Source: Methylobacillus caricis
GTDB lineage: Bacteria; Pseudomonadota; Gammaproteobacteria; Burkholderiales; Methylophilaceae
Assembly: GCF_020532705.1 (NCBI RefSeq)
Contig: NZ_JAJAVD010000004.1
Location: forward strand, 620,001 to 684,000
DNA: 64,000 nucleotides
Reading direction: 5' to 3'
Below the pieces are notes generated by a model, which was not told the origin of the DNA, did not search any database, and worked only from the letters and a program-made list of their open reading frames with translations. Made by a program: the position numbers and the translations under genes. Of this stretch, positions 8,331 through 22,064 are shown in pieces (positions within the stretch are counted from its first letter, which is position 1; every line of letters begins with the position of its first letter).

Positions 8331-9674
8331 ATGAGCAATCGCACTGCTTTAGCTATTTTAATGGGGATGATCACAGTCCCTGCCTATGGGGCCGGGTTTG
8401 CACTGATTGAACAAAGTGCTTCAGGTTTTGGCAATGCCTATGCCGGCATGGCTGCGCGTGCCGATGACGCCAGCATCCAGTTCTTCAATCCGGCCAGCCT
8501 TTCATGGCTGCCTGCAGGCAGGCAAATCGTGTTGGGCGGCAGCGCCATTCTCCCTAGCGCCAAGCTCAGGAATGCCAATGCGAGCTATCTCGGCAACGGC
8601 GCTTCCGTTTCCGGCAACAATGGGGGAGATGTAGGGTCGCTGGAACTGGTGCCCAATTTCTACCTGGCCACTGACCTGGGCCAGGATCTCAAGTTTGGCT
8701 TGGGTGTGACGGTGCCATACGGGCTCACCTCAGAATACGACGATGGCTGGAAAGGACGCTACCAAGGGTTGAAATCCGAGGTGATGACCATCAATGTCAA
8801 CCCGGCCTTGTCGTTCAAGGCCAGCGATAAGCTCTCGATTGGCGGCGGCGTCAGCCTGCAATACGTCAAGGCGGAATTGACCAGCGCCCTGGACTCGAGC
8901 GCGATCTGTTTGCAGAATGTAAACCAGGGAACGTGCAACGCGCTGGGACTTGGGCAAGCCGGTAATGCCGCCGTGGATAGTTACAGCAAGTTGAAGGGTG
9001 ATGACCTCAGCTGGGGATTCAACCTAGGCGTGATTTATAGGCCGTGGGAGGGGACGAGCCTAGGGGCAAGCTACCGTTCGCATATCAAGCACAAGCTGGA
9101 AGGCGAGGCCAGCTTCCGGCGCTCTGGCGCCATTGACCAGATCGCGCCGCTTGCCGCACGGCTGAGCGGTTCCGATATCACCGCAAACCTCTCCATGCCT
9201 GAGAACGTTTCGCTCAGCGTAGTACAAAGCTTGACTGAAAGGCTGGAATTGCTGGCTGACGTGACTTGGACGAAGTGGAGCCGCTTCAAGGAACTCAGGG
9301 TCAAATTTGACTCCGGCGTTGAGGACAATGTCACGACGACCAAATGGGATGACAGCTACAGGGTTTCGCTCGGCGGCAACTATCGCTATAACGACCAGCT
9401 CACCCTACGCGCGGGCGTTGCGTATGACCAGACCCCGGTCCCCAGTTCCAGCCATCGCACCCCGCGCATTCCGGACGCTGATCGCACCTGGTTTGCAGTC
9501 GGGGCAAGCTGGAAACTGGATCCCTTCAACACTATCGAAGTCGGCTATGCCTATCTCCGTATGAAGGACTCCGGCATGAACCACAGTAGCGAAGGAGCTG
9601 TTCGCCACAATGTGCAGGGCGAATTTTCCTCCAGGGTGGATATACTGAGCGCGCAGTGGAACCGCTCGTTCTGA
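8331..9674 (+). CDS. FadL/OmpP1-type outer-membrane fatty acid transport protein
   Basis: The precursor has 447 residues with a signal peptide ending about residue 21 (PAYGA, then GFALIEQ). The mature N-terminus with EQSASGFGNAYAGMAA and FFNPASL is the hatch-region signature of the OMPP1/FadL/TodX family. The remainder is an alternating beta-barrel pattern ending in aromatic F. Family members move long-chain fatty acids or hydrophobic compounds across the outer membrane. ATG 8331 has TAGGA eight bases upstream. It is transcribed divergently from rpfF, whose product makes a fatty-acid signal, so a role in DSF or fatty-acid uptake is a reasonable but unproven inference. Confidence 0.85.
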   Translation: MSNRTALAILMGMITVPAYGAGFALIEQSASGFGNAYAGMAARADDASIQFFNPASLSWLPAGRQIVLGGSAILPSAKLRNANASYLGNGASVSGNNGGDVGSLELVPNFYLATDLGQDLKFGLGVTVPYGLTSEYDDGWKGRYQGLKSEVMTINVNPALSFKASDKLSIGGGVSLQYVKAELTSALDSSAICLQNVNQGTCNALGLGQAGNAAVDSYSKLKGDDLSWGFNLGVIYRPWEGTSLGASYRSHIKHKLEGEASFRRSGAIDQIAPLAARLSGSDITANLSMPENVSLSVVQSLTERLELLADVTWTKWSRFKELRVKFDSGVEDNVTTTKWDDSYRVSLGGNYRYNDQLTLRAGVAYDQTPVPSSSHRTPRIPDADRTWFAVGASWKLDPFNTIEVGYAYLRMKDSGMNHSSEGAVRHNVQGEFSSRVDILSAQWNRSF

Positions 9675-9701
9675 TCAGCAGTTCATGCTAGAGGATTACT
9701 G

Positions 9702-9953
9702 CTAGCTGTCAAGCTTCTCCGGCAAGGGACTGGTGGACCAGTCCTGCATTGCTTGCTTGCCGGGACGATCCACCGTAACTTCGGCATTGTCCGTGGCAGT
9801 TACCCAGCTCACGGGTATATAGTGATGCTGGCCGCTTTCATCCTTTTGCAACTTGATCTGGTTGCTGCCTTCCATATGATCCACTGTGGCAAAACGGCCA
9901 CCTTGTGAACAGACCACTGGCATACCGGGTAAAATTCCATGTGAAAGACCCAT
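9702..9953 (-). CDS. DUF2171 domain protein
   Basis: This is a small soluble protein of 83 residues. It has the DUF2171 pattern: an N-terminal GMPV segment, then a TVDHMEG turn, a basic strand and HHYIPVSWV. The fold resembles PRC-barrel proteins and the function is unknown. AGGAG sits seven bases before the ATG. It is the last of a minus-strand series after the ATPase, stress protein and M15 peptidase; the 91-base gap leaves open whether it shares their transcript. It is convergent with the fadL-like gene, 27 bases away. Confidence 0.75.
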   Translation of the reverse strand: MGLSHGILPGMPVVCSQGGRFATVDHMEGSNQIKLQKDESGQHHYIPVSWVTATDNAEVTVDRPGKQAMQDWSTSPLPEKLDS

Positions 9954-10044
9954 GATGTTCTCCTGACAAAGAATGAACCTTCATGTTAACCGTCATCCTA
10001 TATTTATATGATAGGCAACATGCTGAAAGCCTTGTCAGAATTGC

Positions 10045-10590
10045 TTAGGATCCAGAGCCTTTACTGTGGAAACACCAATGCCAAGGCTCATAGATATAGC
10101 CATACCTGTTATTTCTGGGATAAGACATGAAAAAGCCGTAAGTGGACGCGTGCTGTGTCAACCATTGAAATGCCGGAGTATGTTCAAATGCAGCATCCAG
10201 GCTCAAACATTCTGGGCTAACAATATCCAGGGCCTTTCCTGAATGATGCTCGCTATATCCCGGGATCGCACTGACCGATAAGATTTCCTCGAGACTTCTG
10301 CCTTGTTGCAACTTGCGACGAATGATGTCGGCTTGATAATCAAGACTACGAAACGCGGACAACACCACCAGCTTGATTTCATTACGGTTCGCGGCTTGGC
10401 ACATGGCTTGCCAGGCGCTTGCCGTGCTGGGCTCCAGAAGAAATGGCCTGCCATCTTTACCGACAGAGGAAGTCTCGACCAAAACCTCTGCCTCAGGAAA
10501 TAATGGCAAACCCCTATCCACTACAATATGCATCGGGATACCAAGCTCGCACATGACCGCATCAATCCGTGCCAAGTAATCTGCTCGCAT
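10045..10590 (-). CDS. M15 family D-Ala-D-Ala carboxypeptidase (VanY/LdcB-like)
   Basis: The protein has 181 residues with the metallopeptidase M15B signatures: SAFRSLDYQ, the zinc-site segment YSEHHSGKALDI and the C-terminal EPWHW. Zinc-binding H, D and H plus a catalytic E are therefore present. Enzymes of this family trim the terminal D-alanine of peptidoglycan stem peptides. No signal peptide or membrane segment is visible at the chosen ATG, which has AGGAAAG upstream. The product could therefore be cytoplasmic and act on precursors or recycled muropeptides. It starts 15 bases after the universal stress protein gene, so the two are probably cotranscribed. Confidence 0.8.
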   Translation of the reverse strand: MRADYLARIDAVMCELGIPMHIVVDRGLPLFPEAEVLVETSSVGKDGRPFLLEPSTASAWQAMCQAANRNEIKLVVLSAFRSLDYQADIIRRKLQQGRSLEEILSVSAIPGYSEHHSGKALDIVSPECLSLDAAFEHTPAFQWLTQHASTYGFFMSYPRNNRYGYIYEPWHWCFHSKGSGS

Positions 10591-10605
10591 CCGGCTTTCC
10601 TGGTA

Positions 10606-11472
10606 TCAGCTCCGTGCAATCAGCACATCACATGGCACGGTATCCAGTATGCGCGTTGCCACGCTTCCCAGCAGCGCTCCCAGCAACCCACTGCGTCCCT
10701 TGGTAGCCACCACCACTAAATCTATTCCTTTATCCAGCACATATTTTTCCAGCAACAGGTCAGGCTCGCCATATTCCACTAGCACCTCCATCTGCGCGGC
10801 CACTCCATCCCCAGCCACGCTTGCAATAAACTCCTTGCAGTTCTTGATTGCGTCGCTGCGCAATTCGCTTTCATAACCAGTTCTGTCATCCATGCGGCTG
10901 GCAAAATGGGCATAGGCAGCATGGAACAACACGATATTGTCCGGGCCGAACAGATCAAGTGCGCGTGCCAGGGCCGGACGGGACACTTCTGAAAGGTCGG
11001 TAGCCACCACGATTTTGCGGTAAGGCACCCGCGCGCGTTTCTTGACGACCAGTACCGGAACGCTGGAGCTGCGTGCAAGCTCGGTCACCGTATCTCCCAG
11101 CAAAGCTTTCTCAAAAGCGCCGTCTCGCTTGATGCCGGTCAATATCAAATCCGCCTGTTCCTCCTCGGCCACCTTGAGCACGGCTTCGGCAGGCCTGCCG
11201 CGCACCACTCGCGCGCTGACGCCCGGCAGCACTGTGGCTCCCAGCTCCTGTTCCAATGCTACCTGGATTGCAAGCGCAGGATCTTCAGGATGTCGCCAGC
11301 GTGGCTGGTCTGAATAATCATGTTCTGATTCAAACGCATGTACCAGGGTGAGTTTGGCCTGCCAGGCCTGTGCCAGCTGTATCGATCGGTCCAGCGCACG
11401 GTCGCAACGGGCCCCAAGGTCGGTAGCCAGCAAGATATGTCGTGGTTTATTGGTCTTGTAATCAACAGTCAC
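10606..11472 (-). CDS. Universal stress protein, two UspA domains
   Basis: The 288-residue protein has tandem Usp domains (about 10-143 and 150-287). Each starts with a strand-Asp segment (LLATDLG; VVATDLS) and ends with a glycine-rich nucleotide-binding loop (TGIKRDGAFEKALLGDT; TKGRSGLLGALLGS). The domains would pair within one chain. The start is GTG 11472 with AAAGGA seven bases upstream; the nearby ATG is out of frame and closes at once. It lies 13 bases after the P-type ATPase stop, so the two are almost certainly one transcript. Coupling of a cation pump to a stress protein suggests a role in ion or energy stress. Confidence 0.85.
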   Translation of the reverse strand: MTVDYKTNKPRHILLATDLGARCDRALDRSIQLAQAWQAKLTLVHAFESEHDYSDQPRWRHPEDPALAIQVALEQELGATVLPGVSARVVRGRPAEAVLKVAEEEQADLILTGIKRDGAFEKALLGDTVTELARSSSVPVLVVKKRARVPYRKIVVATDLSEVSRPALARALDLFGPDNIVLFHAAYAHFASRMDDRTGYESELRSDAIKNCKEFIASVAGDGVAAQMEVLVEYGEPDLLLEKYVLDKGIDLVVVATKGRSGLLGALLGSVATRILDTVPCDVLIARS

Positions 11473-11485
11473 TGCATTTCCTTTC

Positions 11486-14203
11486 TTAAACTTCAGACAG
11501 TATGTTTGTCTTGCCCCTACGGCGTATCAATGCCTTCTCGGCTTCCAGCACCAGCATGAATACCACGCCTATCAGAATAATCACCAGCCCATCCAGCAAT
11601 GCAATAGCTGCGCTGGAGAACAAGGCCTGCAAAGGAGCAGCATAGGTGAAAGCCAATTGGGCGACAACCACCACTGCCAGCGCAATCAGTAGCACTGGCG
11701 TGCCCAGCATGCCGCGCCAACTGAATGAACGCGTATTGATATACCGTACATTGAACAGATAGAAAATTTCCATGACCACCAGCGTGTTCACCACCATGGT
11801 ACGCGCAACGTCTTCTCCCAGCGCACGCTGCATGGCGTATTCAAAAATGATGAATACCCCGATGGTGAACAGTACCGACACAAACCCGACACGCCATAAC
11901 AAAAACCTGGAAAGCAACGGCGCATTGCGCGAGCGTGGCGGACGCTCCATCACATCCCGTTCGGCAGGCTCGAAAGCCAGCACCAGGCCCAGTGTCACGG
12001 TAAGTATCATATTAATCCAAAGAATCTGCGCTGGCGTCATCGGCAGGGACATGCCCAGCATCAATGCCACAATCACGGCCAGTGCCTCACCACCGTTGGT
12101 GGGCAACGTCCAGGCAATTACCTTGCGTACGTTGTCATACACCGTTCTGCCAGCATGCACCGCAGACACGATAGTGGCAAAGTTGTCATCCGCCAGCACC
12201 ATTTCAGAAGCCTGCTTGGCGGCCTCTGTTCCCTTGAGGCCCATGGCAATTCCGACATCCGCCTGTTTGAGGGAGGGCGCATCATTGACGCCATCCCCGG
12301 TCATTGCCACTACCTCGCCGTTTTCCTGTAAGGCACGCACAATCCGCAGCTTGTGTTCAGGGCTGGTCCGTGCAAACACGCTGGTTTTTTGCACAACATG
12401 CCGCAAATCCTCATCCGACACCTGCTCCAGCTCTGCGCCTGTTATCACGCCGGGCTGGTCTGCCAGCTTGAGTTGTTTGGCAATCGCCGTGGCTGTGGCT
12501 GCATGATCACCCGTGATCATCTTGACGGATATGCCTGCCGAGCGACAGCTGGCAATGGACTGCAACACCTCGTCCCGCGGCGGATCTATAAATCCCATGA
12601 CGCCAAGAAATTCCAGCCCATGCTCCACCTCGTGGTTACTCAGGCTATGCTGCCCATCATCTTTGCACTTGAGTGCCGCAAACCCCAACACGCGCTCTCC
12701 CTGGCCTGCTGCTTCGGCAATTCGCTGGCTCCAGTAATCACTATCCGGCTGGCCGGATAAACCTGATTGCAAAGCGCATTTTTCCAGCACGCTTTCCGGC
12801 GCTCCCTTCATGAATATCCAGGTGCCGTGCTGGGCATGGCGGTGAAGCGTCGCCATGAATTTGTGCCGGGTATCAAAGGGAATTTCATCCAGGCGCTGCC
12901 AGTCATTACGCACTTCCTCCGTTGTCCAGCCAGCCTTCATGGCCAATGCCACCAGCGCGCCTTCCATGGGGTCCCCCAGCACCTGCCAGTGCTTTTCCTC
13001 CTGTTTGACCTTGGCGTCATTGCAGAGCAATCCAGCCAGTATCAGGCGGTCTCGCATGGCTTCATCCGAATCCTGCTGTTGCGGAACTATATCGCCTTCG
13101 GGCTGGTAGCCTGTCCCTTCCACCAGATACTCCTGCTCACCAGACACCATCCTCTTTACCGTCATTTCATTGCGTGTCAGTGTCCCGGTCTTATCAGAAC
13201 AAATCACCGAAGTCGCCCCCAGTGTTTCCACTGCCGGCAACCTGCGCACAATCGCATTGTGTCTGGCCATGCGTTGTACACCGATGGCAAGTGTGATGGT
13301 AATCACGGCAGGCAGGCCTTCAGGCACCAAGCCGACAGAAATCGCCACCACCACCATGAAACCGTCTATCCAGCTGTAACCCTGTACCAACTTTGCAAAC
13401 GCCAGCAAGGTGGCAGCCAGACCCAGCGCAAACCAGGTGAAGATCCGGCCAAACTTGTTGATCTGCTGCAACAAGGGGGTTTCCAATGCCTGCACCTGCG
13501 AGATCATGGTGCTGATGCGGCCTATCTCCGTAGCGGCACCCGTCTCCACCACCACGGCCCGTCCCTGGCCAGCTGCCACAATCGTACCGGAGTAGACCAT
13601 GGAGAGCCTGTCACCAAGCGCAGCGTCTTTGTTTACCTGCTGTTCCTGCTTGTGCACAGGCACGGACTCGCCGGTAAGTATGGCTTCTTCCAGCAATAGG
13701 TGTTTTGCCTTCAGCAAACGGGCATCGGCAGGCACGCTGTCACCTGCTTCCAGCACTATCACGTCGCCGGGCACCAGGGCCGCAATCTCAAGCTGTTGCC
13801 GATGACCGTCGCGCATCACTGTCACATGCGGCACCATCATGTTCCGTATGGCATCCAGCGCCTGCTCTGCCTTGCCTTCCTGGATATAACCAACAATGGC
13901 ATTGATCAGCACCACAGCTACAATCACTGAAGCATCCACAACGTGATTGAGGAATGCAGCCACTACGGCAGCGCTCAGCATGAAGTAAATCAATGCATTG
14001 TTAAACTGCGAGAGAAAACGCATGAACGGGTGCTGCTTCCTGGGGGCAGGCAACTCATTCGGCCCATGCTTCTGCAGGCGCTTTTCTGCTTCTGCCGTTG
14101 ATAGCCCATGTCTGCTGGATTGCAAATGGTCAAGAACTTCATGCTCCCCAAGGGCATACCATTCACGGGGCTGGCTGGAATCATTCTGGCTGGATTGCTG
14201 CAT
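11486..14203 (-). CDS. P2-type cation-transporting ATPase (calcium-type)
   Basis: This is a P-type ATPase of about 905 residues. It has an N-terminal cation-ATPase domain, the actuator motif LTGESVP, the membrane motif VGLVPEGLPAVIT, the phosphorylation site SDKTGTLTRNE, hinge TGDGVNDAPSLKQADVGIAMG and C-terminal membrane helices. The PEGLPA motif in helix 4 resembles calcium pumps (P2A) and PMR1-like bacterial ATPases more than heavy-metal pumps; no N-terminal CxxC metal domain is present. Start ATG 14203 has AAAGG ten bases upstream; an upstream TTG (14221) is less likely. It heads the run ATPase, stress protein, M15 peptidase. Calcium as substrate is a family-level inference. Confidence 0.85.
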   Translation of the reverse strand: MQQSSQNDSSQPREWYALGEHEVLDHLQSSRHGLSTAEAEKRLQKHGPNELPAPRKQHPFMRFLSQFNNALIYFMLSAAVVAAFLNHVVDASVIVAVVLINAIVGYIQEGKAEQALDAIRNMMVPHVTVMRDGHRQQLEIAALVPGDVIVLEAGDSVPADARLLKAKHLLLEEAILTGESVPVHKQEQQVNKDAALGDRLSMVYSGTIVAAGQGRAVVVETGAATEIGRISTMISQVQALETPLLQQINKFGRIFTWFALGLAATLLAFAKLVQGYSWIDGFMVVVAISVGLVPEGLPAVITITLAIGVQRMARHNAIVRRLPAVETLGATSVICSDKTGTLTRNEMTVKRMVSGEQEYLVEGTGYQPEGDIVPQQQDSDEAMRDRLILAGLLCNDAKVKQEEKHWQVLGDPMEGALVALAMKAGWTTEEVRNDWQRLDEIPFDTRHKFMATLHRHAQHGTWIFMKGAPESVLEKCALQSGLSGQPDSDYWSQRIAEAAGQGERVLGFAALKCKDDGQHSLSNHEVEHGLEFLGVMGFIDPPRDEVLQSIASCRSAGISVKMITGDHAATATAIAKQLKLADQPGVITGAELEQVSDEDLRHVVQKTSVFARTSPEHKLRIVRALQENGEVVAMTGDGVNDAPSLKQADVGIAMGLKGTEAAKQASEMVLADDNFATIVSAVHAGRTVYDNVRKVIAWTLPTNGGEALAVIVALMLGMSLPMTPAQILWINMILTVTLGLVLAFEPAERDVMERPPRSRNAPLLSRFLLWRVGFVSVLFTIGVFIIFEYAMQRALGEDVARTMVVNTLVVMEIFYLFNVRYINTRSFSWRGMLGTPVLLIALAVVVVAQLAFTYAAPLQALFSSAAIALLDGLVIILIGVVFMLVLEAEKALIRRRGKTNILSEV

Positions 14204-14464
14204 GGGGCAATGGCCTTTCAAGGATGGTGATTCTTTTTATTGTGCAGTTTTGTATGGAAGAGGTAAAACCATTTTATAAAAATGGAATATTTTCCTGACC
14301 ATTAACTAGCCATGATAGTTCAGCCTCACAACAGTTTTCTGCATTTTCAATGATGTTAAAGAACGATTAGGCTAAAATACCTTTCTCGATTGCATTTGTG
14401 CGCGGCCAAGCATCGGATAATCCCTGATCGGCCGCTGCCGCATTTACAGGACAACCTAGCAGCC

Positions 14465-15301
14465 ATGGATATAATGAACCTGATGCCCCCAACCGTATTG
14501 ACTTTTGCTGCCAGCGACCCCAGCAGTGGCGCTGGCTTGCAGGCTGACCTGCTGGCGCTGGCGAGCATAGGATGTCATCCCTTGTCGGTAGTCACCGCCA
14601 TTACTGTACAGGACACGGTAGGGGTGGAAAATGTAGTCGCACTGGATGCCGACCTGGTCAACGAGCAAGCGCGTACACTGCTTGAGGATATGCAGGTTTC
14701 CGCATTCAAGCTGGGTATGCTGGGCAGTGTGGAAAATATTGCCGTGATTGCAGAAATTGTCGCCGACTATCCCGATGTACCCTTGCTGATAGACCCGGTG
14801 CTTTCGTCAGGCCGTGGCGATGAACTTGCCAATGATGCCATGCAGGAAGCCATGATAGACCTGCTGTTTCCGCAAGCCACGCTAATTACGCCCAATAGCC
14901 TGGAAGCCCGCCGCTTGGCCTACGCCATTGATGATAACGACGACATGGAAAATGCCTCGCTGGACGACGTGGTTGAGAGGCTACTGGCACTTGGCCCTGA
15001 ATATGTATTGGTGACAGGCACGCATGAACGCTCGCCCCAGGTCATCAACAATCTATACGGTTCACAGAAGCTCTTGCGTTCCTACCCTTGTGAACGCCTA
15101 CCGGGCAGCTACCACGGTTCTGGCTGCACGCTGACCTCCGCGATTGCGGCATGCATTGCGCATGGCCTGGGTATGGAAGAGGCCATAGCAGAAGCGCAGG
15201 AATACACCTGGCAGTCGCTCAAGCATGCCTTTCGTCCCGGCATGGGACAGTACATCCCGGACCGCTTGTTCTGGGCACGTGAAGAAGATGGCGCAGAATA
15301 A
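14465..15301 (+). CDS. thiD: Hydroxymethylpyrimidine/phosphomethylpyrimidine kinase ThiD
   Basis: A ribokinase-fold kinase of about 278 residues that makes HMP pyrophosphate for thiamine synthesis. Seen in the sequence: the N-terminal FAASDPSSGAGLQADL substrate loop, LIDPVLSSGRG, TPNSLEARRL and the C-terminal anion hole GSYHGSGCTL. The start is uncertain. ATG 14465 keeps a short leader before the first strand (PPTVLTFAA); ATG 14477 or 14483 are possible. Its last 14 bases overlap thiE, so the two are translationally linked. Confidence 0.92.
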   Translation: MDIMNLMPPTVLTFAASDPSSGAGLQADLLALASIGCHPLSVVTAITVQDTVGVENVVALDADLVNEQARTLLEDMQVSAFKLGMLGSVENIAVIAEIVADYPDVPLLIDPVLSSGRGDELANDAMQEAMIDLLFPQATLITPNSLEARRLAYAIDDNDDMENASLDDVVERLLALGPEYVLVTGTHERSPQVINNLYGSQKLLRSYPCERLPGSYHGSGCTLTSAIAACIAHGLGMEEAIAEAQEYTWQSLKHAFRPGMGQYIPDRLFWAREEDGAE

Positions 15302-15932
15302 TTCCACCCTGCGTATTCGCGGACTCTATGCGATTACGCCAGATGAAACCGACCTTAAACGCTTGCTGAAAAATTCCGAGGCTGCGCTCGCAGGAGGCGC
15401 CTCGATCCTGCAATATCGCAACAAGCGTGTGCACGGGTCAGCGGCAAAAGAGCAGGCACAGGCGCTGCTGGCTTTATGCCGGCGTTACCAGGTACCCTTC
15501 ATCGTCAACGATGATGTCGGCCTGGCTGCAGAACTGGATGCTGATGGCGTACACCTGGGCATAGATGATGGCGACATCGCTCAGGCACGAGTGCGCCTGG
15601 GAACCGGCAAGATAATTGGGGCATCGTGTTACAACAATCTGGCGCTCGCCCAGCATGCCAAACACCTAAGCGCGGATTATGTAGCCTTTGGCGCATGTTT
15701 CCCTTCATCGACAAAACCCAATGCCCCGCGGGCAGACCTTGCGCTTTTTCAACAGGCGGCTGTTCTCGGCTTGCCTGTGACAGCCATCGGCGGCATCACC
15801 CTGGAAAACGCCAGTACGATCATCAATGCAGGTGCCCATGCCATTGCTGTAATCGGCGCCCTGTGGAATACGCCGGACATAAGCAATACCGCTGAACAAT
15901 TTACCCAACTTTGTACAGAGTCACCTCAATGA
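15288..15932 (+). CDS. thiE: Thiamine-phosphate synthase ThiE
   Basis: A TIM-barrel enzyme of 214 residues that joins HMP-PP and thiazole phosphate to form thiamine phosphate. Motifs present: LQYRNK (phosphate and metal site), [22 protein letters not shown], the loop [13 protein letters not shown] and phosphate-binding AIGGITLEN. The ATG is within the 3' end of thiD (overlap 14 bases) and the stop codon overlaps the hemL start (ATGA), giving one tightly coupled unit. The start used here gives the normal family length; an earlier in-frame start at 15225 would only add sequence overlapping thiD. Confidence 0.93.
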   Translation: MAQNNSTLRIRGLYAITPDETDLKRLLKNSEAALAGGASILQYRNKRVHGSAAKEQAQALLALCRRYQVPFIVNDDVGLAAELDADGVHLGIDDGDIAQARVRLGTGKIIGASCYNNLALAQHAKHLSADYVAFGACFPSSTKPNAPRADLALFQQAAVLGLPVTAIGGITLENASTIINAGAHAIAVIGALWNTPDISNTAEQFTQLCTESPQ

Positions 15933-17218
15933 GCAGAAACCAGCAATTATTTGAAAAATCCAGAACCCTGATTCCTGGAGGCGTAAATTCACCGGTGCGT
16001 GCATTCGGATCAGTCGGCGGCACCCCTGTATTTTTCAAGCGCGGCCTGGGTTCCAGGTTGTGGGATGAAGATGGCAAGGAATACATAGACTATGTGGGCT
16101 CATGGGGGCCGATGATTCTCGGCCATGCCCAACCTGATGTCATTGCCGCAGTGCAGCAAGCAGCTGCCAACAGCCTGTCTTTCGGTGCGCCGACAGCACT
16201 GGAACTAGAAATGGCGGAGCTGCTCACGCAACTGGTGCCCAGCATGGAACAGGTTCGCCTGGTGAGTTCGGGGACTGAAGCCACCATGAGCGCCATCCGC
16301 CTGGCGCGTGGTTTTACCGGTCGCTCCAAGATAATCAAGTTTGAAGGTTGCTACCATGGCCATGCAGATTCCCTGCTGGTCAAGGCAGGCTCCGGTGCAT
16401 TGACTTTTGGCCAACCCAGCTCGGCTGGCGTGCCGCCAGAGCTGGCCGCCCATACCCTGACCCTGCCATATAACGATAGCGCTGCGCTGGATCAATTGTT
16501 CAGCCAGGTAGGTCACGAAATTGCCTGTGTCATCCTGGAGCCAGTGGCAGGCAATATGAACCTGATCAGACCCAAACCTGAATTCCTCAAAACCCTGCGC
16601 GAGTTATGTACCCAATCTGGCGCCCTACTGATATTTGACGAGGTCATGACAGGTTTTCGCGTGGCTCTGGGCGGCGCACAACAATTGTTCAACATCAAGC
16701 CCGACCTGACCACGCTGGGCAAGGTCATCGGCGGCGGCTTACCCGTGGGCGCATTTGGCGGGCGGGGCGATGTCATGGCGTATCTTGCGCCGCTTGGCCC
16801 GGTCTACCAGGCCGGCACGCTATCGGGCAATCCGGTCGCCGTTGCTGCAGGGCTAGCCACTCTCAAGCTATTGCAACGCCCCGGATTCCACGCTGAGCTG
16901 TCTGCCAGCACAAGACTGCTGACTGAGGGGCTGAGCCAGGCAGCGCATGAAGCAGGCCTGGCCTTCAGTGCACAAAGCGTGGGTGGCATGTTCGGCATTT
17001 ATTTCAGCGAAGAGTGCCCAACCAGCTTTGAAGAGGTCATGCAAGCCGACAAGCCGGCCTTCAACCGCTTCTTCCACGCCATGTTGGAAGCTGGCGTTTA
17101 TCTTGCCCCGTCCGCCTTTGAAGCCGGCTTTGTATCAATTGCGCATAGCCAGGCAGACATTGACCAGACGATAGACGCAGCACGAAACGCCTTCAAACAC
17201 ATGGGCAAAAACAGCTGA
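15929..17218 (+). CDS. hemL: Glutamate-1-semialdehyde 2,1-aminomutase HemL
   Basis: A class III PLP-dependent enzyme of 429 residues that converts glutamate-1-semialdehyde to 5-aminolevulinate in C5 tetrapyrrole synthesis. Visible motifs: N-terminal [57 protein letters not shown] and the PLP lysine in [19 protein letters not shown] 15929 overlaps the thiE stop. The thiD-thiE-hemL order is common in betaproteobacteria. hemE, a later step of the same pathway, lies 6.4 kb downstream. Confidence 0.96.
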   Translation: MSRNQQLFEKSRTLIPGGVNSPVRAFGSVGGTPVFFKRGLGSRLWDEDGKEYIDYVGSWGPMILGHAQPDVIAAVQQAAANSLSFGAPTALELEMAELLTQLVPSMEQVRLVSSGTEATMSAIRLARGFTGRSKIIKFEGCYHGHADSLLVKAGSGALTFGQPSSAGVPPELAAHTLTLPYNDSAALDQLFSQVGHEIACVILEPVAGNMNLIRPKPEFLKTLRELCTQSGALLIFDEVMTGFRVALGGAQQLFNIKPDLTTLGKVIGGGLPVGAFGGRGDVMAYLAPLGPVYQAGTLSGNPVAVAAGLATLKLLQRPGFHAELSASTRLLTEGLSQAAHEAGLAFSAQSVGGMFGIYFSEECPTSFEEVMQADKPAFNRFFHAMLEAGVYLAPSAFEAGFVSIAHSQADIDQTIDAARNAFKHMGKNS

Positions 17219-17405
17219 CCCCTTCTCTTCCTCTGCCGTATCTTATTGAAATAATTATCATTTACTGAAAAATTTATTGCTGTCCCTTCTTGCAATTTAA
17301 CCGCAGTAATACTAAGGTTAAAGGCTTTCCAGGCATCGCCCGCGTAGCCGGTTCAAACGTGGGCGAAAGTGCCGTTGGCCACAGATATGCAAGAGGGTAA
17401 CCACA

Positions 17406-22064
<4,659 letters not shown>

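Noticed and set aside
12353-13930. Plus-strand frames across the P-type ATPase (for example 12767-13699)
   Set aside because: They are antisense shadows of a gene with all P-type ATPase motifs in order.
17236-17275. Fur-like sequence (AATAATTATCATT) between hemL and gltB
   Set aside because: Only about 12 of 19 positions match in a short AT-rich stretch, and neither neighbour is a typical Fur target.
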